DNA of 64,000 bases from Argentina anserina (lineage: Eukaryota > Streptophyta > Magnoliopsida > Rosales > Rosaceae), in contig NW_026089399.1 of the NCBI RefSeq assembly GCF_933775445.1, positions 124,001 to 188,000 of the forward strand, written 5' to 3'. Both the position numbers and the translations under genes were made by a program. Shown here piece after piece: positions 11,036 to 20,522 of the stretch. The notes under the pieces are model-generated. The model saw only the letters and a list, made by a program, of their open reading frames with translations, made no database searches and was not told the origin of the DNA. Position 1 is the first letter of the stretch. Each line of letters opens with the position of its first letter.

Positions 11036-12756
11036 GGCTTTTGCTAGTCCCTTAGCAAAACAAAACAAAACTACACAAAACACTATTGCCCCTAAATGAT
11101 TGTCTCAGAATCTCAAAACACATAGCTTTCAAGTTTAAGCATTTGAATGTAAGCACATAAATTCCAAGTTTCATAAACATGTTTCATAGTATGAATAAGT
11201 AAGAAATGAGACAATAGGCACATAACATGTTTAGTCAATCCAATCCTCCTCACAAGGCATACTCTCTTCTTTTCACTCAGATTCATGGTTATGATTCACA
11301 CACAAGTATATGCAAGAGAAAAGATAATAAAGCATCAAATAGCCTGCATATTTCATCAAATGAAAGCACTTTGTGAATAACAAAAGGAAAACCTCATTTA
11401 ACAACTAAGTGCACAAATGGACCAAAACCATATGCTCAACTCTTGTGATCGTCTCCACAAACCAAGATTTGCTCATTTTAAGAATCATTTGGATCATTTG
11501 ATAAGGGTGAATGGTTAGGCTTAGCTAAAGGCAAGGAATATCAAGGAATCACAAAAGTAATCCTATAGACTTAGCAGAGTAAACACCATCCTTATGACAC
11601 CACACACCATCAATGGCCAAATATAACAAGTTGGGCCCAAACATCATTTTAACCACAAAGTGAACATGGACAAAGGTCAAATAAACATTTTTAGACCTTC
11701 AATTACAACTCAACTCCAAATCACACATGGAAGACAACATCTTTTCTTTCCTTTTCATGTATTGCCGATCTCATCATTTTTTTCATTCATCATCATTTTT
11801 TCCTTTTCTTTTTTCGGCATTTGCTTAAAAGCTTGTTCATATTTTCTTTTCTCATGTCTTCCACCCCACACTTATTTCATGCATCATCACAACATCATCT
11901 CAACAAAAGTTCTGCCAAGTCTATAGGACAAGGTATAGGTAACTATACTAAGCATGGAGATAACATAGGTGATGAAGAAAAAGCTCAATGTAGGCTCAAA
12001 TGGGGTTCAACTAAGGGGTCCCAAACATGGCACATATAGGGATACATGGCTGTTTGGCTAAAGTGGTGGTAATCCTAGAAATGATCCATAAATCCCGTTC
12101 AAAATCAGAGCATTTTATGATTTAAAAGTTTCAACAATCACAAAAGATGAGTTCTAGTAAATTCTAGAGTCCATTAAAAGCTATGGCACATAGTCATTGA
12201 ATATGCAAAGAATAATGAGGTTCACAAAACAATCACGAAATTTCATATTATCACTCAAGAAGAAAGCACATATAGGCTCAAAAACTCACAGGTTGTTATG
12301 GACTTAAACTAACTAAACATGTATGCCATATTACATTCAATCAAAATCTCACATGTTCATACCAAATCCACATTATCAATGAAACTTACAATTCAATTCT
12401 TATGAAATGCAAAACCATCATCTATGCATTTAGAGACATAATCATCCTAGACTTTAGGGGCATCCTAAGACTCAAAACAACACCTTTTTTTCGAATTTTT
12501 AAACATTTTTACGAATTTTTTCTTTCTTTTTCGTTTATATCATGAAATCAAAGCAAAAATCAGCAAACAATGATCATGCAACCCTACCCCACACTTAGAA
12601 AATTACATTGTCCTCAATGTAAGCTCAATAATCAGAATGTAATTCATAAGTGTAAACTAAGATCACACATCAACACATATACAATTCAACCATAAGAGTG
12701 AAGGGATAAGAAAATGCAAACTCCCGTAGACGACTCCTCCACAGGTACGGTTGAAA
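11036..12756 (-). other. 3' non-coding region of the element, no env-like gene
   Basis: About 1.7 kb of AT-rich sequence lies between the post-pol motif and the polypurine tract. I find no long open frame on the minus strand, so the env-like ORF carried by many Athila relatives is absent or fully decayed. Homopolymer-rich stretches (poly-T on the plus strand near 12484-12535) and short open frames near 11660-12039 on the plus strand have no recognisable product. Confidence 0.75.
12580..12620 (-). promoter_or_regulatory. Internal polypurine-like motif with adjacent hairpin
   Basis: In element sense, ACATTG-AGGA-CAATGT (12605-12620) is a perfect 6-bp stem with a 4-nt loop. It is followed by TTTTCTAAGTGTGGGGTAGG. 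I recall this pairing of a CATTGAGGACAATG hairpin and an AAGTGTGGGG tract from the region after pol in Athila-type elements. A role as a secondary plus-strand priming site is inference. Confidence 0.55.
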
Positions 12757-12780
12757 TGGGTTGCCTCCCATGCAGCGCTT
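12757..12780 (-). other. Conserved post-pol motif with a TGGG/CCCA hairpin
   Basis: In element sense AAGCGCTGCATGGGAGGCAA runs into CCCA, 37 bp after the pol stop. TGGG-AGGCAA-CCCA can fold into a short stem. The GGGAGGCAACCC core recurs after pol in Athila-type elements as far as I remember. Its function is unknown to me. Confidence 0.5.
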
Positions 12781-12816
12781 GAGTTTTAAAGTCTCTCAGC
12801 CTAGACTCTCTCATGC

Positions 12817-15702
12817 TCATACATCTTTTGGCGCATCTCTCACACTCGTCTCCTCATACGTGTGCTCCTCAAAAGGTTCATAGTAGGGCTTAAGTCGATG
12901 CCCATTCACCTTGAACGTCTGACCTGTTTTGTCACTCTTAATTTCAATAGCACCATGAGCAAACACATTAGTAACAACAAATGGACCAACCCAACGAGAA
13001 CGTAATTTTCCAGGAAAAAGTTTAAGTCTAGAATGAAATAAAAGAACTTTTTGACCAACTACAAACTCTTTCCCACGAATCATCTTGTCATGATAAGCTC
13101 TCGTTTTCTCCTTGTAAATCCACGCAGCATCATAGGCGTCATTTCTTATCTCCTCAAGCTCATTGAGCTGCAATTTCCTATGAAGACCAGCTGCATCTTT
13201 GTCCATGTTGAATGTCTTCACCGCCCACCATGCTCTGTGCTCTAACTCCACTGGAAGGTGACATGCCTTCCCATACACCAATCTAAATGGTGACATCCCA
13301 ATAGGCGTCTTGTACGCAGTCCTGTAGGCCCATAATGCATCATCTAATCGATCACTCCAATCCTTTCTTGTTGGACCTACAGTTTTCTCCAGAATTCCCT
13401 TGATCTCTCTATTGGACACTTCTGCCATGCCACTTGTTTGAGGATGATATGGTGTCGAAACCCTGTGGGTTACTCCATACTTCTTAAGCAATGCCTCAAT
13501 AGTACGGTTGCAGAAATGAGAACCTCCATCACTTATCAAAACTCTCGGTACTCCAAACCTGCAAAATATGTTAGTTCTCAAGAAACCTGCAACCACTTTC
13601 GAATCATTAGTTCGGGTGGCCTTTGCTTCCACCCACTTCGACACATAATCAACAGCTAACAAGATATACAAGAAACCTCTAGATGAAGGAAATGGACCCA
13701 TGAAATCAATGCCCCACACATCAAAAATTTCGACAATTATAATGGGGGATAAGGGCATTTGATCTCTCTTACCAATATTACCAGTCCGTTGACACCTATC
13801 ACAAGAAACACAAAACAAATATGCATCCTTGAAAATAGAAGGCCAATAGAAACCACATTCCAACACCTTTAAAGCTGTTCGACGAGGTCCAAAATGACCT
13901 CCACATGCCTCACTATGACAGAAGTTAAGAATCGACCTATGCTCATTCTCTGGGACACATCTCCTAATGACTTGATCACTACATTGTTTCCATAAATACG
14001 GTTCATCCCAAATATAGTATCTAGCCATTTTCTTCAATTTGGCCTTATTAGCATGCGAAAGTGTACTAGGAAAATCCTTAGTAACTAAATAATTGACAAT
14101 ATCGGCATACCAAGGCACACTTACCTCTATCCCAAAGAGTTGCTCATCTGGGAAAGTCTCACGTAGTGGCTCTCTTTCCTCATCTCGCACGATCCTACTC
14201 AAATGATCAGCCACCACATTCTCACTTCCCTTCTTGTCTCGAATCTCAAGGTCAAACTCTTGAATCAATAGAATCCATCGGATCAATCTGGGCTTAGCAT
14301 CCTTCTTTGTCATCAAATACCTTAAGGCTGCATGGTCAGAATACACAACAACTTTAGAATGCAAAAGATATGATCGAAATTTGTCTAAAGCAAATATTAC
14401 AGCCAAAAGTTCTTTTTCCGTAGTCGAATAATTCATCTGGGCCTCATTGAGAGTCCTAGACGCATAGTAGATCACTACGGGCTTCTTTTCTCTTCTTTGG
14501 CCCAACACCGCCCCAACGGCATAATCCGAAGCATCGCACATCAACTCAAAGGGCAGGTTCCAATCCGGAGGACAAATGATGGGTGCACTAGTCAACAACT
14601 CCTTCAACTTCACAAACGCTTTTTCACATGCATCATCCCATATGAACGGCATATCCTTCTGCAATAGGGTCCACATAGGTCTCACCACCATGGAAAAATC
14701 CTTGATGAATCTCCTATAAAATCCTGCATGACCAAGGAAAGAACGAACCTCTCTCACAGTTGTGGGAGAGGGTAAGTGATGCACAATATCAACCTTAGCC
14801 TTGTCTACCTGAATACCCTTAGCAGATACAATATGTCCCAAAACTATCCCTTGATTAACCATGAAGTGGCATTTTTCCCAATTAAGCACAAGGTTAGTTT
14901 CTACACACCTTTTCAATATTAACTCTAAATTCTCTAAACATGCATCAAAGTTTTTACCATAAACACTAAAGTCATCCATAAAAACTTCAATGATATTTTC
15001 GATAAAGTCAGAGAAAATAGCAAGCATACATCGCTGAAACGTACCTGGTGCGTTGCACAACCCAAAGGGCATGCGTCGATAGGCAAAAGTGCCAAATGGA
15101 CATGTAAATGTCGTCTTCTCTTGATCTTCCGGATGAATGCATATCTGGTTGTAGCCACTATACCCATCTAGAAAACAAAAGAACTCGTGCCCGGCTAATC
15201 TTTCCAACATCTGATCCATGAACGGCAAAGGCATGTGATCCTTGCGTGTTGTAGCATTCAGCTTCCTATAATCAATGCACATCCTATGACCGGTCACCAA
15301 TCTCTGGGGTACTAACTCATTCGCCTCATTTTTCACAACAGTCACCCCACTCTTCTTAGGCACAACTTGCACTGGCGAAATCCACCGACTGTCCGAGATG
15401 GGATAGATCACTCCACAATCAAGCAGCTTGATCACCTCATCTTTCACGATTTTCATCATTGGTGGGTGCAATCTCCTTTGAGCATCACGTGTAGGCTTGG
15501 CGCCATCCTCTAGTAGTATCCTATGAACACAAGTTGTAGGGCTGATTCCCTTGATATCCGCAAAAGTCCATCCAATAGCGGTCTTGTTCCTCTTAAGCAC
15601 ATCAATCAATCTAGCTTCCTGCTGCTCACTCAGCGTTGATGACACAATAACTGGTAGAGTATCATCCTTTCCAAGGTACACATACTTCAAATGATCTGGA
15701 AG
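12817..15702 (-). CDS. pol: Pol: reverse transcriptase, RNase H and integrase
   Basis: The longest open frame runs 957 codons from the first Met at 15690; the frame is open from the TAG at 15705-15703. It was part of one polyprotein, so the Met is not a natural start. RT (about residues 80-300) has LDGYSGY with D175 and FMDD with D239/D240. RNase H (about 378-500) has D386, E427, D452 and a DHLSR motif at 495. Integrase has an HHCC zinc site (H592, H599, C630, C633) and a D662-D721-E757 triad with DD35E spacing. A GPF motif (902-904) with the following FKVNGHRLK marks the integrase C-terminus. There is no chromodomain, as expected for Athila. All catalytic residues are present, so this domain block looks intact. 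It copies the element's RNA into DNA and inserts it. Confidence 0.95.
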   Translation of the reverse strand, partial: LPDHLKYVYLGKDDTLPVIVSSTLSEQQEARLIDVLKRNKTAIGWTFADIKGISPTTCVHRILLEDGAKPTRDAQRRLHPPMMKIVKDEVIKLLDCGVIYPISDSRWISPVQVVPKKSGVTVVKNEANELVPQRLVTGHRMCIDYRKLNATTRKDHMPLPFMDQMLERLAGHEFFCFLDGYSGYNQICIHPEDQEKTTFTCPFGTFAYRRMPFGLCNAPGTFQRCMLAIFSDFIENIIEVFMDDFSVYGKNFDACLENLELILKRCVETNLVLNWEKCHFMVNQGIVLGHIVSAKGIQVDKAKVDIVHHLPSPTTVREVRSFLGHAGFYRRFIKDFSMVVRPMWTLLQKDMPFIWDDACEKAFVKLKELLTSAPIICPPDWNLPFELMCDASDYAVGAVLGQRREKKPVVIYYASRTLNEAQMNYSTTEKELLAVIFALDKFRSYLLHSKVVVYSDHAALRYLMTKKDAKPRLIRWILLIQEFDLEIRDKKGSENVVADHLSRIVRDEEREPLRETFPDEQLFGIEVSVPWYADIVNYLVTKDFPSTLSHANKAKLKKMARYYIWDEPYLWKQCSDQVIRRCVPENEHRSILNFCHSEACGGHFGPRRTALKVLECGFYWPSIFKDAYLFCVSCDRCQRTGNIGKRDQMPLSPIIIVEIFDVWGIDFMGPFPSSRGFLYILLAVDYVSKWVEAKATRTNDSKVVAGFLRTNIFCRFGVPRVLISDGGSHFCNRTIEALLKKYGVTHRVSTPYHPQTSGMAEVSNREIKGILEKTVGPTRKDWSDRLDDALWAYRTAYKTPIGMSPFRLVYGKACHLPVELEHRAWWAVKTFNMDKDAAGLHRKLQLNELEEIRNDAYDAAWIYKEKTRAYHDKMIRGKEFVVGQKVLLFHSRLKLFPGKLRSRWVGPFVVTNVFAHGAIEIKSDKTGQTFKVNGHRLKPYYEPFEEHTYEETSVRDAPKDV

Positions 15703-15915
15703 CTACTTCAAATCTAACTTTGGGGCCTGAACCACAGATGGTAACAATTTGTTAGTGGAAATGGGAATTGACAAGAAAGAGGGATACCTTTTGAACGGTT
15801 GAGCTTCAAGCTCACAAAGAATTTCGAAAATCTTGGGCTCAAGATCAGCCCACTCCTCTCTTGGGACACGGTCCCCATGCTTGTCAAATCCGGCCCCTTG
15901 CTCCATAGCTAATTG
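15703..15915 (-). pseudogene. Protease-RT linker of the polyprotein, bounded by two in-frame TAG codons
   Basis: Seventy codons lie between TAG 15918-15916 and TAG 15705-15703, in the same frame as the protease and RT blocks. There is one Met at 15906, giving 67 residues from there. The segment is an unstructured-looking linker with no motif; its end (…PKLDLK) joins the conserved [11 protein letters not shown] run that opens the RT block. It is not an independent gene. Confidence 0.8.
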
Positions 15916-15918
15916 CTA
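15916..15918 (-). other. In-frame TAG with tobamovirus-type leaky context
   Basis: The stop after the protease domain reads GCA TAG CAA TTA in element sense. TAG followed by CARYYA (R purine, Y pyrimidine) is the well-known readthrough context of tobacco mosaic virus. It could be a real leaky stop, or a CAG-to-TAG mutation that happens to precede CAA TTA. Confidence 0.5.
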
Positions 15919-16752
15919 TGCTTCCAACGTTTCTGACATAACCTGCGCAATAGATTCAACAACATCAATAGCAAAACACGAGTTAAGGTCAGAAACTGGG
16001 TATTTCATTGCCTCAAAAACATTGAAGCTGATAACATCTCCATCAAATTCCATTGATAAACTCCCATTGGCCACATCGATGCATGTCCTAGCAGTTCTCA
16101 TGAACGGTCTCCCCAAAAGCAGTGGAGTTGTCTCCAAGGGTGATACCTCCATGTCTAGCACATAAAAATCTGCAGGGAAAATAAGGTGACTGACCTGCAC
16201 AAGGACATCCTCAACATACCCCTTAGGGTACTTGTTAGATCGATCAGCTAATTGAATAATCACGTTATCATTCTTTAAAGGTCCTAATCCTAGTGATTGA
16301 TAAACATTATATGGCATAACATTTATTGAGGCACCTAGATCAAGCATAACATTTTCAAATAACGTGTTACCAATTTTGCATGGGACGGAGAAACTTCCGG
16401 GGTCCTTCATCTTAGGGGGTAGCTTCCTTTGGATGACAGCTGAAACTGTCTCATTCATCTTCACTACCTTCTCCTCCCTAGTCTTCCTTCTTGAAGTGCA
16501 AAGCTCCTTAAGAAATTTCGCATACTTGGGAATTTGCTTGATGCACTCCAACAAAGGAAGGTTAACTTCCACCTTCCTAAAGACTTCCAATACCTCCTCA
16601 TCTGATTTATCCTTCTTGTTCTTTGCAAACCTAGAAGGGAAAGGTACACACGAAACAGGATTAGTCTTAACTAAATCACTTGAGTTAGGAATTGTACCTT
16701 TGGGTGCATCATGGGGCGGCACCATCTCCTTCTTGGAGGTAGCTGGATCCTT
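15916..16752 (-). CDS. Aspartic protease block (3' part of gag-pro)
   Basis: The frame is open from the CTTCT target copy; the first Met is at 16725, giving 269 residues. From that Met, residues about 44-110 are the conserved segment preceding the protease (VEVNLPLLECIKQIPKYAKF). The protease core holds the catalytic D129 in MLDLGASINVMP, and LLLGRPF at 202-208 is the flap/C-terminal motif. DLGAS instead of DTGAS is typical of Athila/Tat elements. The block was continuous with gag before the solo LTR inserted: the codon phase matches exactly when 2,101 bp are discounted. It ends at TAG 15918-15916. The enzyme would process the gag-pol polyprotein in the particle; as it stands it has no start of its own. 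Confidence 0.9.
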   Translation of the reverse strand, partial: KDPATSKKEMVPPHDAPKGTIPNSSDLVKTNPVSCVPFPSRFAKNKKDKSDEEVLEVFRKVEVNLPLLECIKQIPKYAKFLKELCTSRRKTREEKVVKMNETVSAVIQRKLPPKMKDPGSFSVPCKIGNTLFENVMLDLGASINVMPYNVYQSLGLGPLKNDNVIIQLADRSNKYPKGYVEDVLVQVSHLIFPADFYVLDMEVSPLETTPLLLGRPFMRTARTCIDVANGSLSMEFDGDVISFNVFEAMKYPVSDLNSCFAIDVVESIAQVMSETLEA

Positions 16753-16754
16753 CT
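16750..16754 (+). repeat. Target-site duplication CTTCT, left of the solo LTR
   Basis: CTTCT directly precedes TGATAGG and is repeated at 18851-18855 directly after the other LTR end, a perfect 5-bp match. Confidence 0.93.
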
Positions 16755-17416
16755 TGATAGGAGCACAAAGTGTGACGTTCTTAATGTGATTATGCCCTAT
16801 TCTTACTCTTTGTTACCTCTTATTTAGTATGTTTTAGTTTCTTTTGTAAGAATAAGTGTCTAGGTAGAGCTTATATCAATCATGAGTGAATTGATGATGA
16901 AATCGTGCTAAGTGTTAATAATCCTTGTTGAGATATGATTACTTGTTCGAGTAGGATTCATCCTTTCATATTTCTTTGTTTCTAACATACTTATTCTTAT
17001 TAGGAAATACAAATCCATGTTGGAGAAGGAAAGCAATCCTAGTTCCACAAGGAAAGAGAAGAAAATATACTTAAAAGCTCAATCCATGCAAGAAATCAAA
17101 ATGCTGTCAAGATTCGTAGTCCAACTTCGACGGGCTCCCCTGGATAGCTCCGATAGAGTTAGAAGACCTACCTTATATGGATAGAAAGCTATGTGAGTCT
17201 AGTTTCTGTAGGATTTGGAATCAAATCAATATCTTATTCATACAGGGAGATATGACCGAATCATTACTCGGAGGTCCAGTGAGCTCGACGGAATTATCGC
17301 AGCCATTGATTTGCTTTTGATCCAAGGGCTATGAGGGAAACTTGGGACTTTGTTCCTCCTGCATATAGAGCACAAATATGTATCAGAATGTCCATAAATT
17401 CCTGCACCAAATAATG

Positions 17417-17498
17417 TCAAAGAAGACATGCAGCAAATTAAATGAGAAGAGGCAAGAAAGTCAAAGAAGGCATGCAGCAAATTTAATGAGGAGAGATC
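17417..17498 (+). repeat. 44-bp tandem duplication inside the solo LTR
   Basis: TCAAAGAAGACATGCAGC and the following AAATTAAATGAGAAGAG recur 44 bp later as TCAAAGAAGGCATGCAGC and AAATTTAATGAGGAGAG. Confidence 0.8.
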
Positions 17499-17740
17499 AT
17501 CCAACTTTGATGAGCTCTCCTGGACAGCTCAGAATGATTGAGAAGTTGCATGATATATGGATGAAAAGCCACGGAAGTCTAGTTGAAATTGCCAGTTGGA
17601 ATCATCTCAATATCTATTTTCTAGAGAAAGTTATGGCCACAACAAGGAACAAAGGTCAGATCTGCCGAATCTAGGAAACCTCAACCAATTTGGTTTCAAC
17701 TTTGTGGACTTTGTGGCCATCATCCCTTGGGTTTCTTCCT

Positions 17741-17750
17741 CTATACATAG
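17741..17750 (+). promoter_or_regulatory. Possible TATA box of the solo LTR
   Basis: CCTCTATACATAGC follows a pyrimidine-rich run on the plus strand, with a related copy (TGCATATAGAGC) near 17361. This is weak evidence from context only. Confidence 0.25.
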
Positions 17751-18847
17751 CACCTCAATTCCACAGAAAAACATCATCAACCTTGCTCACAAGACTTGCC
17801 AAAGCTCTGCCCAAACACTTTCATTCACCAAGCATCATAGAATCCGAATTCACCACCCTTCATCATATTTTCTGTCCAAAGCTTGGGAGCCTAGGATACC
17901 ATACTCTTGAAGATCTCGTGCTACCTCTGTAAGGAACCTTGGGAGGAGAATTATAAAGTGTAACTCTTTGATCTTCATGTTAAGTTTTCGGGTTTTTATG
18001 TTCTTGTTCTTGGATGATTTATGTTTAGGTTTTGTTAAAGATATTTTTATTCTTGTCTATGAGATATTTGTAACTTTTGAATGACATCATGAATTAAGGT
18101 TTTCGATTTTTAATTCAATGATTTTAGGTGTTATGCCATGAGTTTATGTTTATTTATTTAAATGATTTTCGGTGTGTTCTTACTTACGTGTGTGATTGAT
18201 ACCCGGAAGTTGACGTCGCATGTGTAATAATCCAAAGTTATAAACGATTTTGATACTTGGGAGTTGATTAATTGTTTGTTCTTTGTCACCTTCACCGATT
18301 ATTGCCTAGGTTCGGTTAGACTTGTGCATTTGAATATGTTTATCTTTTTTATGTGATTTTTGGAATTGCATGATTGTTGGTTAAGTAGGTGACATGCTTA
18401 ATGAATTCAATATGCGTGGCTTTGAAGTTGCATGGTAGGATAAGTATGTTAGATTTCGAATGAGGTTGGGACTGAGTTCGAATGTGTTAAAGTGTCATTG
18501 AGTTAGGAACCTTGGGAGGAACTTAACTGCATAACCGATTCTAGGATGTATAATGAACCTTACAGCATGAACTTAATTGAGATTAGATTTCGTTACCTTT
18601 ATTCTTATGTTATTTGTTTGGTAATTGCTTATGTGTTGGTTGGTTGATCACATGTATATATTAGTTTAGGTTTATTTTCTGTTGGAACCGAAATATATCT
18701 CAAATCTTTTAAACTCTTATGAATTCGTTGTTAAATGTTTGTGATTCTTTACCCTGGTTGGATCCCCGGTTTGTGAACGATACCCTCTTGCTTTATACTA
18801 CTAACGATGCTTACAGGGTTAATATTGATCTCGAGTAATCGAACCGA

Positions 18848-20518
18848 TCACTTCTCCAAGTCCATCATCATAGGAATTTCGTCACTTTTATGGTCATGGG
18901 CTGTATGGGCCTTTTTTGCAACATTTGGGCTCTCCTTTAGCTCAAGCCCACTCCTTGTTATGATAGCTTGGGCTTGCTCATTTCTTGGGTTGGGTATGAC
19001 ACCACTAGGCAGCTTCCCTTGCTCAGAAAATCGGCCCATGAAGTCCACTACCTGGCCCATATGCGTTTTCAACTCCGCAATGTCCTTGCTATTTGCTTGT
19101 TGACCCACAACCAAAGTTTGAGTAACGGTATTCAACTGACTTTGCCCAGCAGCTAAGGATTTCAACAACTCATCATAATTCGGAGTAGCAGCCACATTTG
19201 GAGGTGGTACATTGAGTAGTGGAGCTTGTGGTCTAAACAAACCACCCGGACGAGGCCCAAATTGCATTTGATTCTGATGTGGCCTTAGTACATTTTCATT
19301 GTTGGACCACCGAAAGTTAGGATGATCACGTAGGCCAGGATTGTAGGTATTTGAATATGGGTTGTACCTCTGACCTCCTTGATAACCAAGGGCATTGACT
19401 TCTTCATACCCTCCACTTGAAGCAACTTGAGGACACTGATCAGTAGGGTGCCCCTCCGTACATATTCCACACACTTGAGCTCCACTAGACTTCATGAAAT
19501 GGCTCATCATCTTGGACAACTTGTTGACCTTGTCCTCTAGAGCAGAGTTTGAACTGGAGTGAGTCTCATGCACCTGCCTTGTAGCACTTGCAGATGTCCC
19601 AAACTGTTGGTTGTTCATTGCTCTCTTCTCCAAAAGATCTTTTGCCATGACATTGCTCTTGTCCAAGAACGATCCACCAGCAGCTGAATCAAGGAACTCC
19701 CTTTCCATTTGTAGAAGGCCTTCATAAAAGTATTGAAGAAGTAGACCTTCCCTAATGCCATGAGCTGGACATGATGCTATAAGAGACCTGAATCTCTCAT
19801 AGTAGTTGTAAAACGACTCATCCGGGCCTTGCTTGATACCGGTGATCTGCTTCCTTATATGAGTAACTCTTGAAGATGGGAAATACTTGGACAAGAATTC
19901 GTTCACCATAGTGGTCCAAGAAGTAATCCTACCAGCTGGCACCTCAAATAACCATTTCTGAGCACGGTCCTCCAATGAGTAGGGAAATGCTCGCATCTTC
20001 ACAATCTGAATGTCTGCTCCTCTTGGGCACATAGTCTCACAGTTGAATTGGAACAAGGTGAGATGTTGATTAGGATCCTCACCAGAAAGACCATGAAACT
20101 TGGGTAAATGATGTAGAAACCCACTCTTCAAAACGAAATCACTAGTCTTGCCCTCTTGTGGAACAGGATATGCAATGTTAGAGGGCGCTGTCCCACCAAC
20201 TGCTCCTTCAACTTGACCATTTTGTTCTCTAATTGATGCCATTACTTCTTCTTGATTTTCAAGTTTTGGATCGGGTAGATCGAAATTCAACTGGGCTAAT
20301 GGAAATGGGCTTGTCAACAATTCTAACTCCGGATCCTCAAAGAACAAAGGATTGAGCCCACTACAACTTGTTGCACTTGGAAATGGCGAAATGGACCCAA
20401 ACTCTTTCTCTTCGTGAAATGAATCTGATTCAATGGATACGTTATCAAACTGAGATGGAGGCTGAATTCTTTTCAGGCGAGGACTAATCTCTTCTGACCA
20501 ACCAGTAATCTTGGACAT
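18848..20518 (-). CDS. gag: Gag polyprotein block, 556 residues, ended by the solo LTR
   Basis: The Met at 20518 is directly preceded by an in-frame TGA, so the start is well defined. Residues about 130-305 form the Retrotrans_gag capsid region, with GEDPNQHL (146-153), AFPYSLEDRAQKWL (177-190), FLSKYFP (208-214) and a DSAAGGSFL stretch (277-285). A zinc knuckle C350-C353-H357-C362 (CX2CX3HX4C) binds the RNA genome. Downstream are HPNFRWSN (399-406) and LPSGVIPNPR ending in AIITRSG, both typical of Athila gag. The last codon is followed at once by TGA from the solo LTR's end, so this ORF end is not natural: gag continued in frame into protease. It would build the virus-like particle in the cytoplasm. 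Confidence 0.92.
   Translation of the reverse strand: MSKITGWSEEISPRLKRIQPPSQFDNVSIESDSFHEEKEFGSISPFPSATSCSGLNPLFFEDPELELLTSPFPLAQLNFDLPDPKLENQEEVMASIREQNGQVEGAVGGTAPSNIAYPVPQEGKTSDFVLKSGFLHHLPKFHGLSGEDPNQHLTLFQFNCETMCPRGADIQIVKMRAFPYSLEDRAQKWLFEVPAGRITSWTTMVNEFLSKYFPSSRVTHIRKQITGIKQGPDESFYNYYERFRSLIASCPAHGIREGLLLQYFYEGLLQMEREFLDSAAGGSFLDKSNVMAKDLLEKRAMNNQQFGTSASATRQVHETHSSSNSALEDKVNKLSKMMSHFMKSSGAQVCGICTEGHPTDQCPQVASSGGYEEVNALGYQGGQRYNPYSNTYNPGLRDHPNFRWSNNENVLRPHQNQMQFGPRPGGLFRPQAPLLNVPPPNVAATPNYDELLKSLAAGQSQLNTVTQTLVVGQQANSKDIAELKTHMGQVVDFMGRFSEQGKLPSGVIPNPRNEQAQAIITRSGLELKESPNVAKKAHTAHDHKSDEIPMMMDLEK
18851..18855 (+). repeat. Target-site duplication CTTCT, right of the solo LTR
   Basis: Perfect partner of 16750-16754. 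It covers the last gag codon and two bases of the one before it. Confidence 0.93.
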
Positions 20519-20522
20519 TCAT
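20484..20522 (-). other. 12-codon upstream ORF overlapping the gag start
   Basis: In element sense the start region reads ATGAATG. An out-of-frame ATG at 20522-20520 lies 4 nt before the gag ATG, and its frame closes at a TAG after 12 codons. The effect on gag translation is unknown; scanning ribosomes would meet this ATG first. Confidence 0.5.

Larger units (their letters stand above)
17121..17753 (+). repeat. Imperfect internal duplication inside the solo LTR
   Basis: A block of about 250 bp near 17121-17370 recurs at about 17501-17753. Aligned landmarks are CCAACTTCGA/CCAACTTTGA, CTCCCCTGGATAGCTC/CTCTCCTGGACAGCTC, ATATGGATAGAAAGC/ATATGGATGAAAAGC, GTCTAGTT, and CTTGGG followed by TTCCTCCTGCATATAGAGCAC/TTCCTCTATACATAGCAC. 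Divergence is considerable, so the duplication is older than the insertion. The last landmark looks like a duplicated TATA-type promoter, which is inference. Confidence 0.65.
16755..18850 (+). mobile_element. Solo LTR of a second, related Ty3/gypsy element (plus strand)
   Basis: The 2,096-bp sequence starts TGATAGGAGCAC and ends CCGATCA (near-perfect inverted ends), between two CTTCT copies. Its first 12 bases equal the element-sense start of the surrounding Athila LTR. Both also share ACGTTCTTAAT shortly after, and towards the end both have CCCCGG, GAACGAT, CCCT, CTAACGATG and CAGGGT in the same order. It is therefore an LTR of a related family, inserted opposite to its host element. It has no internal domain, so the rest was probably lost by LTR-LTR recombination. 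Its inverted end supplies an in-frame TGA directly after the last gag codon. Open frames within it (17238-17932) have no recognisable product. Confidence 0.92.

Noticed and set aside
11022..12816. Possible env-like gene after pol
   Set aside because: No long open frame in element sense. The plus-strand frames at 11660-12039 are short and in the wrong orientation.
13051..16789. Plus-strand open frames opposite pol and protease (for example 15833-16165 and 16364-16789)
   Set aside because: Antisense shadows of the conserved polyprotein frame.
17238..17932. Overlapping open frames of 80-104 codons between gag and protease
   Set aside because: They fall inside the solo LTR, overlap each other on both strands and have no recognisable motif.
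16782..18850. Solo LTR start placed at TGTGATTATG or TGATTATG near 16782-16786
   Set aside because: No matching target duplication is found with those starts. Starting at TGATAGG (16755) gives a perfect CTTCT pair and aligns with the other LTR family's tip.
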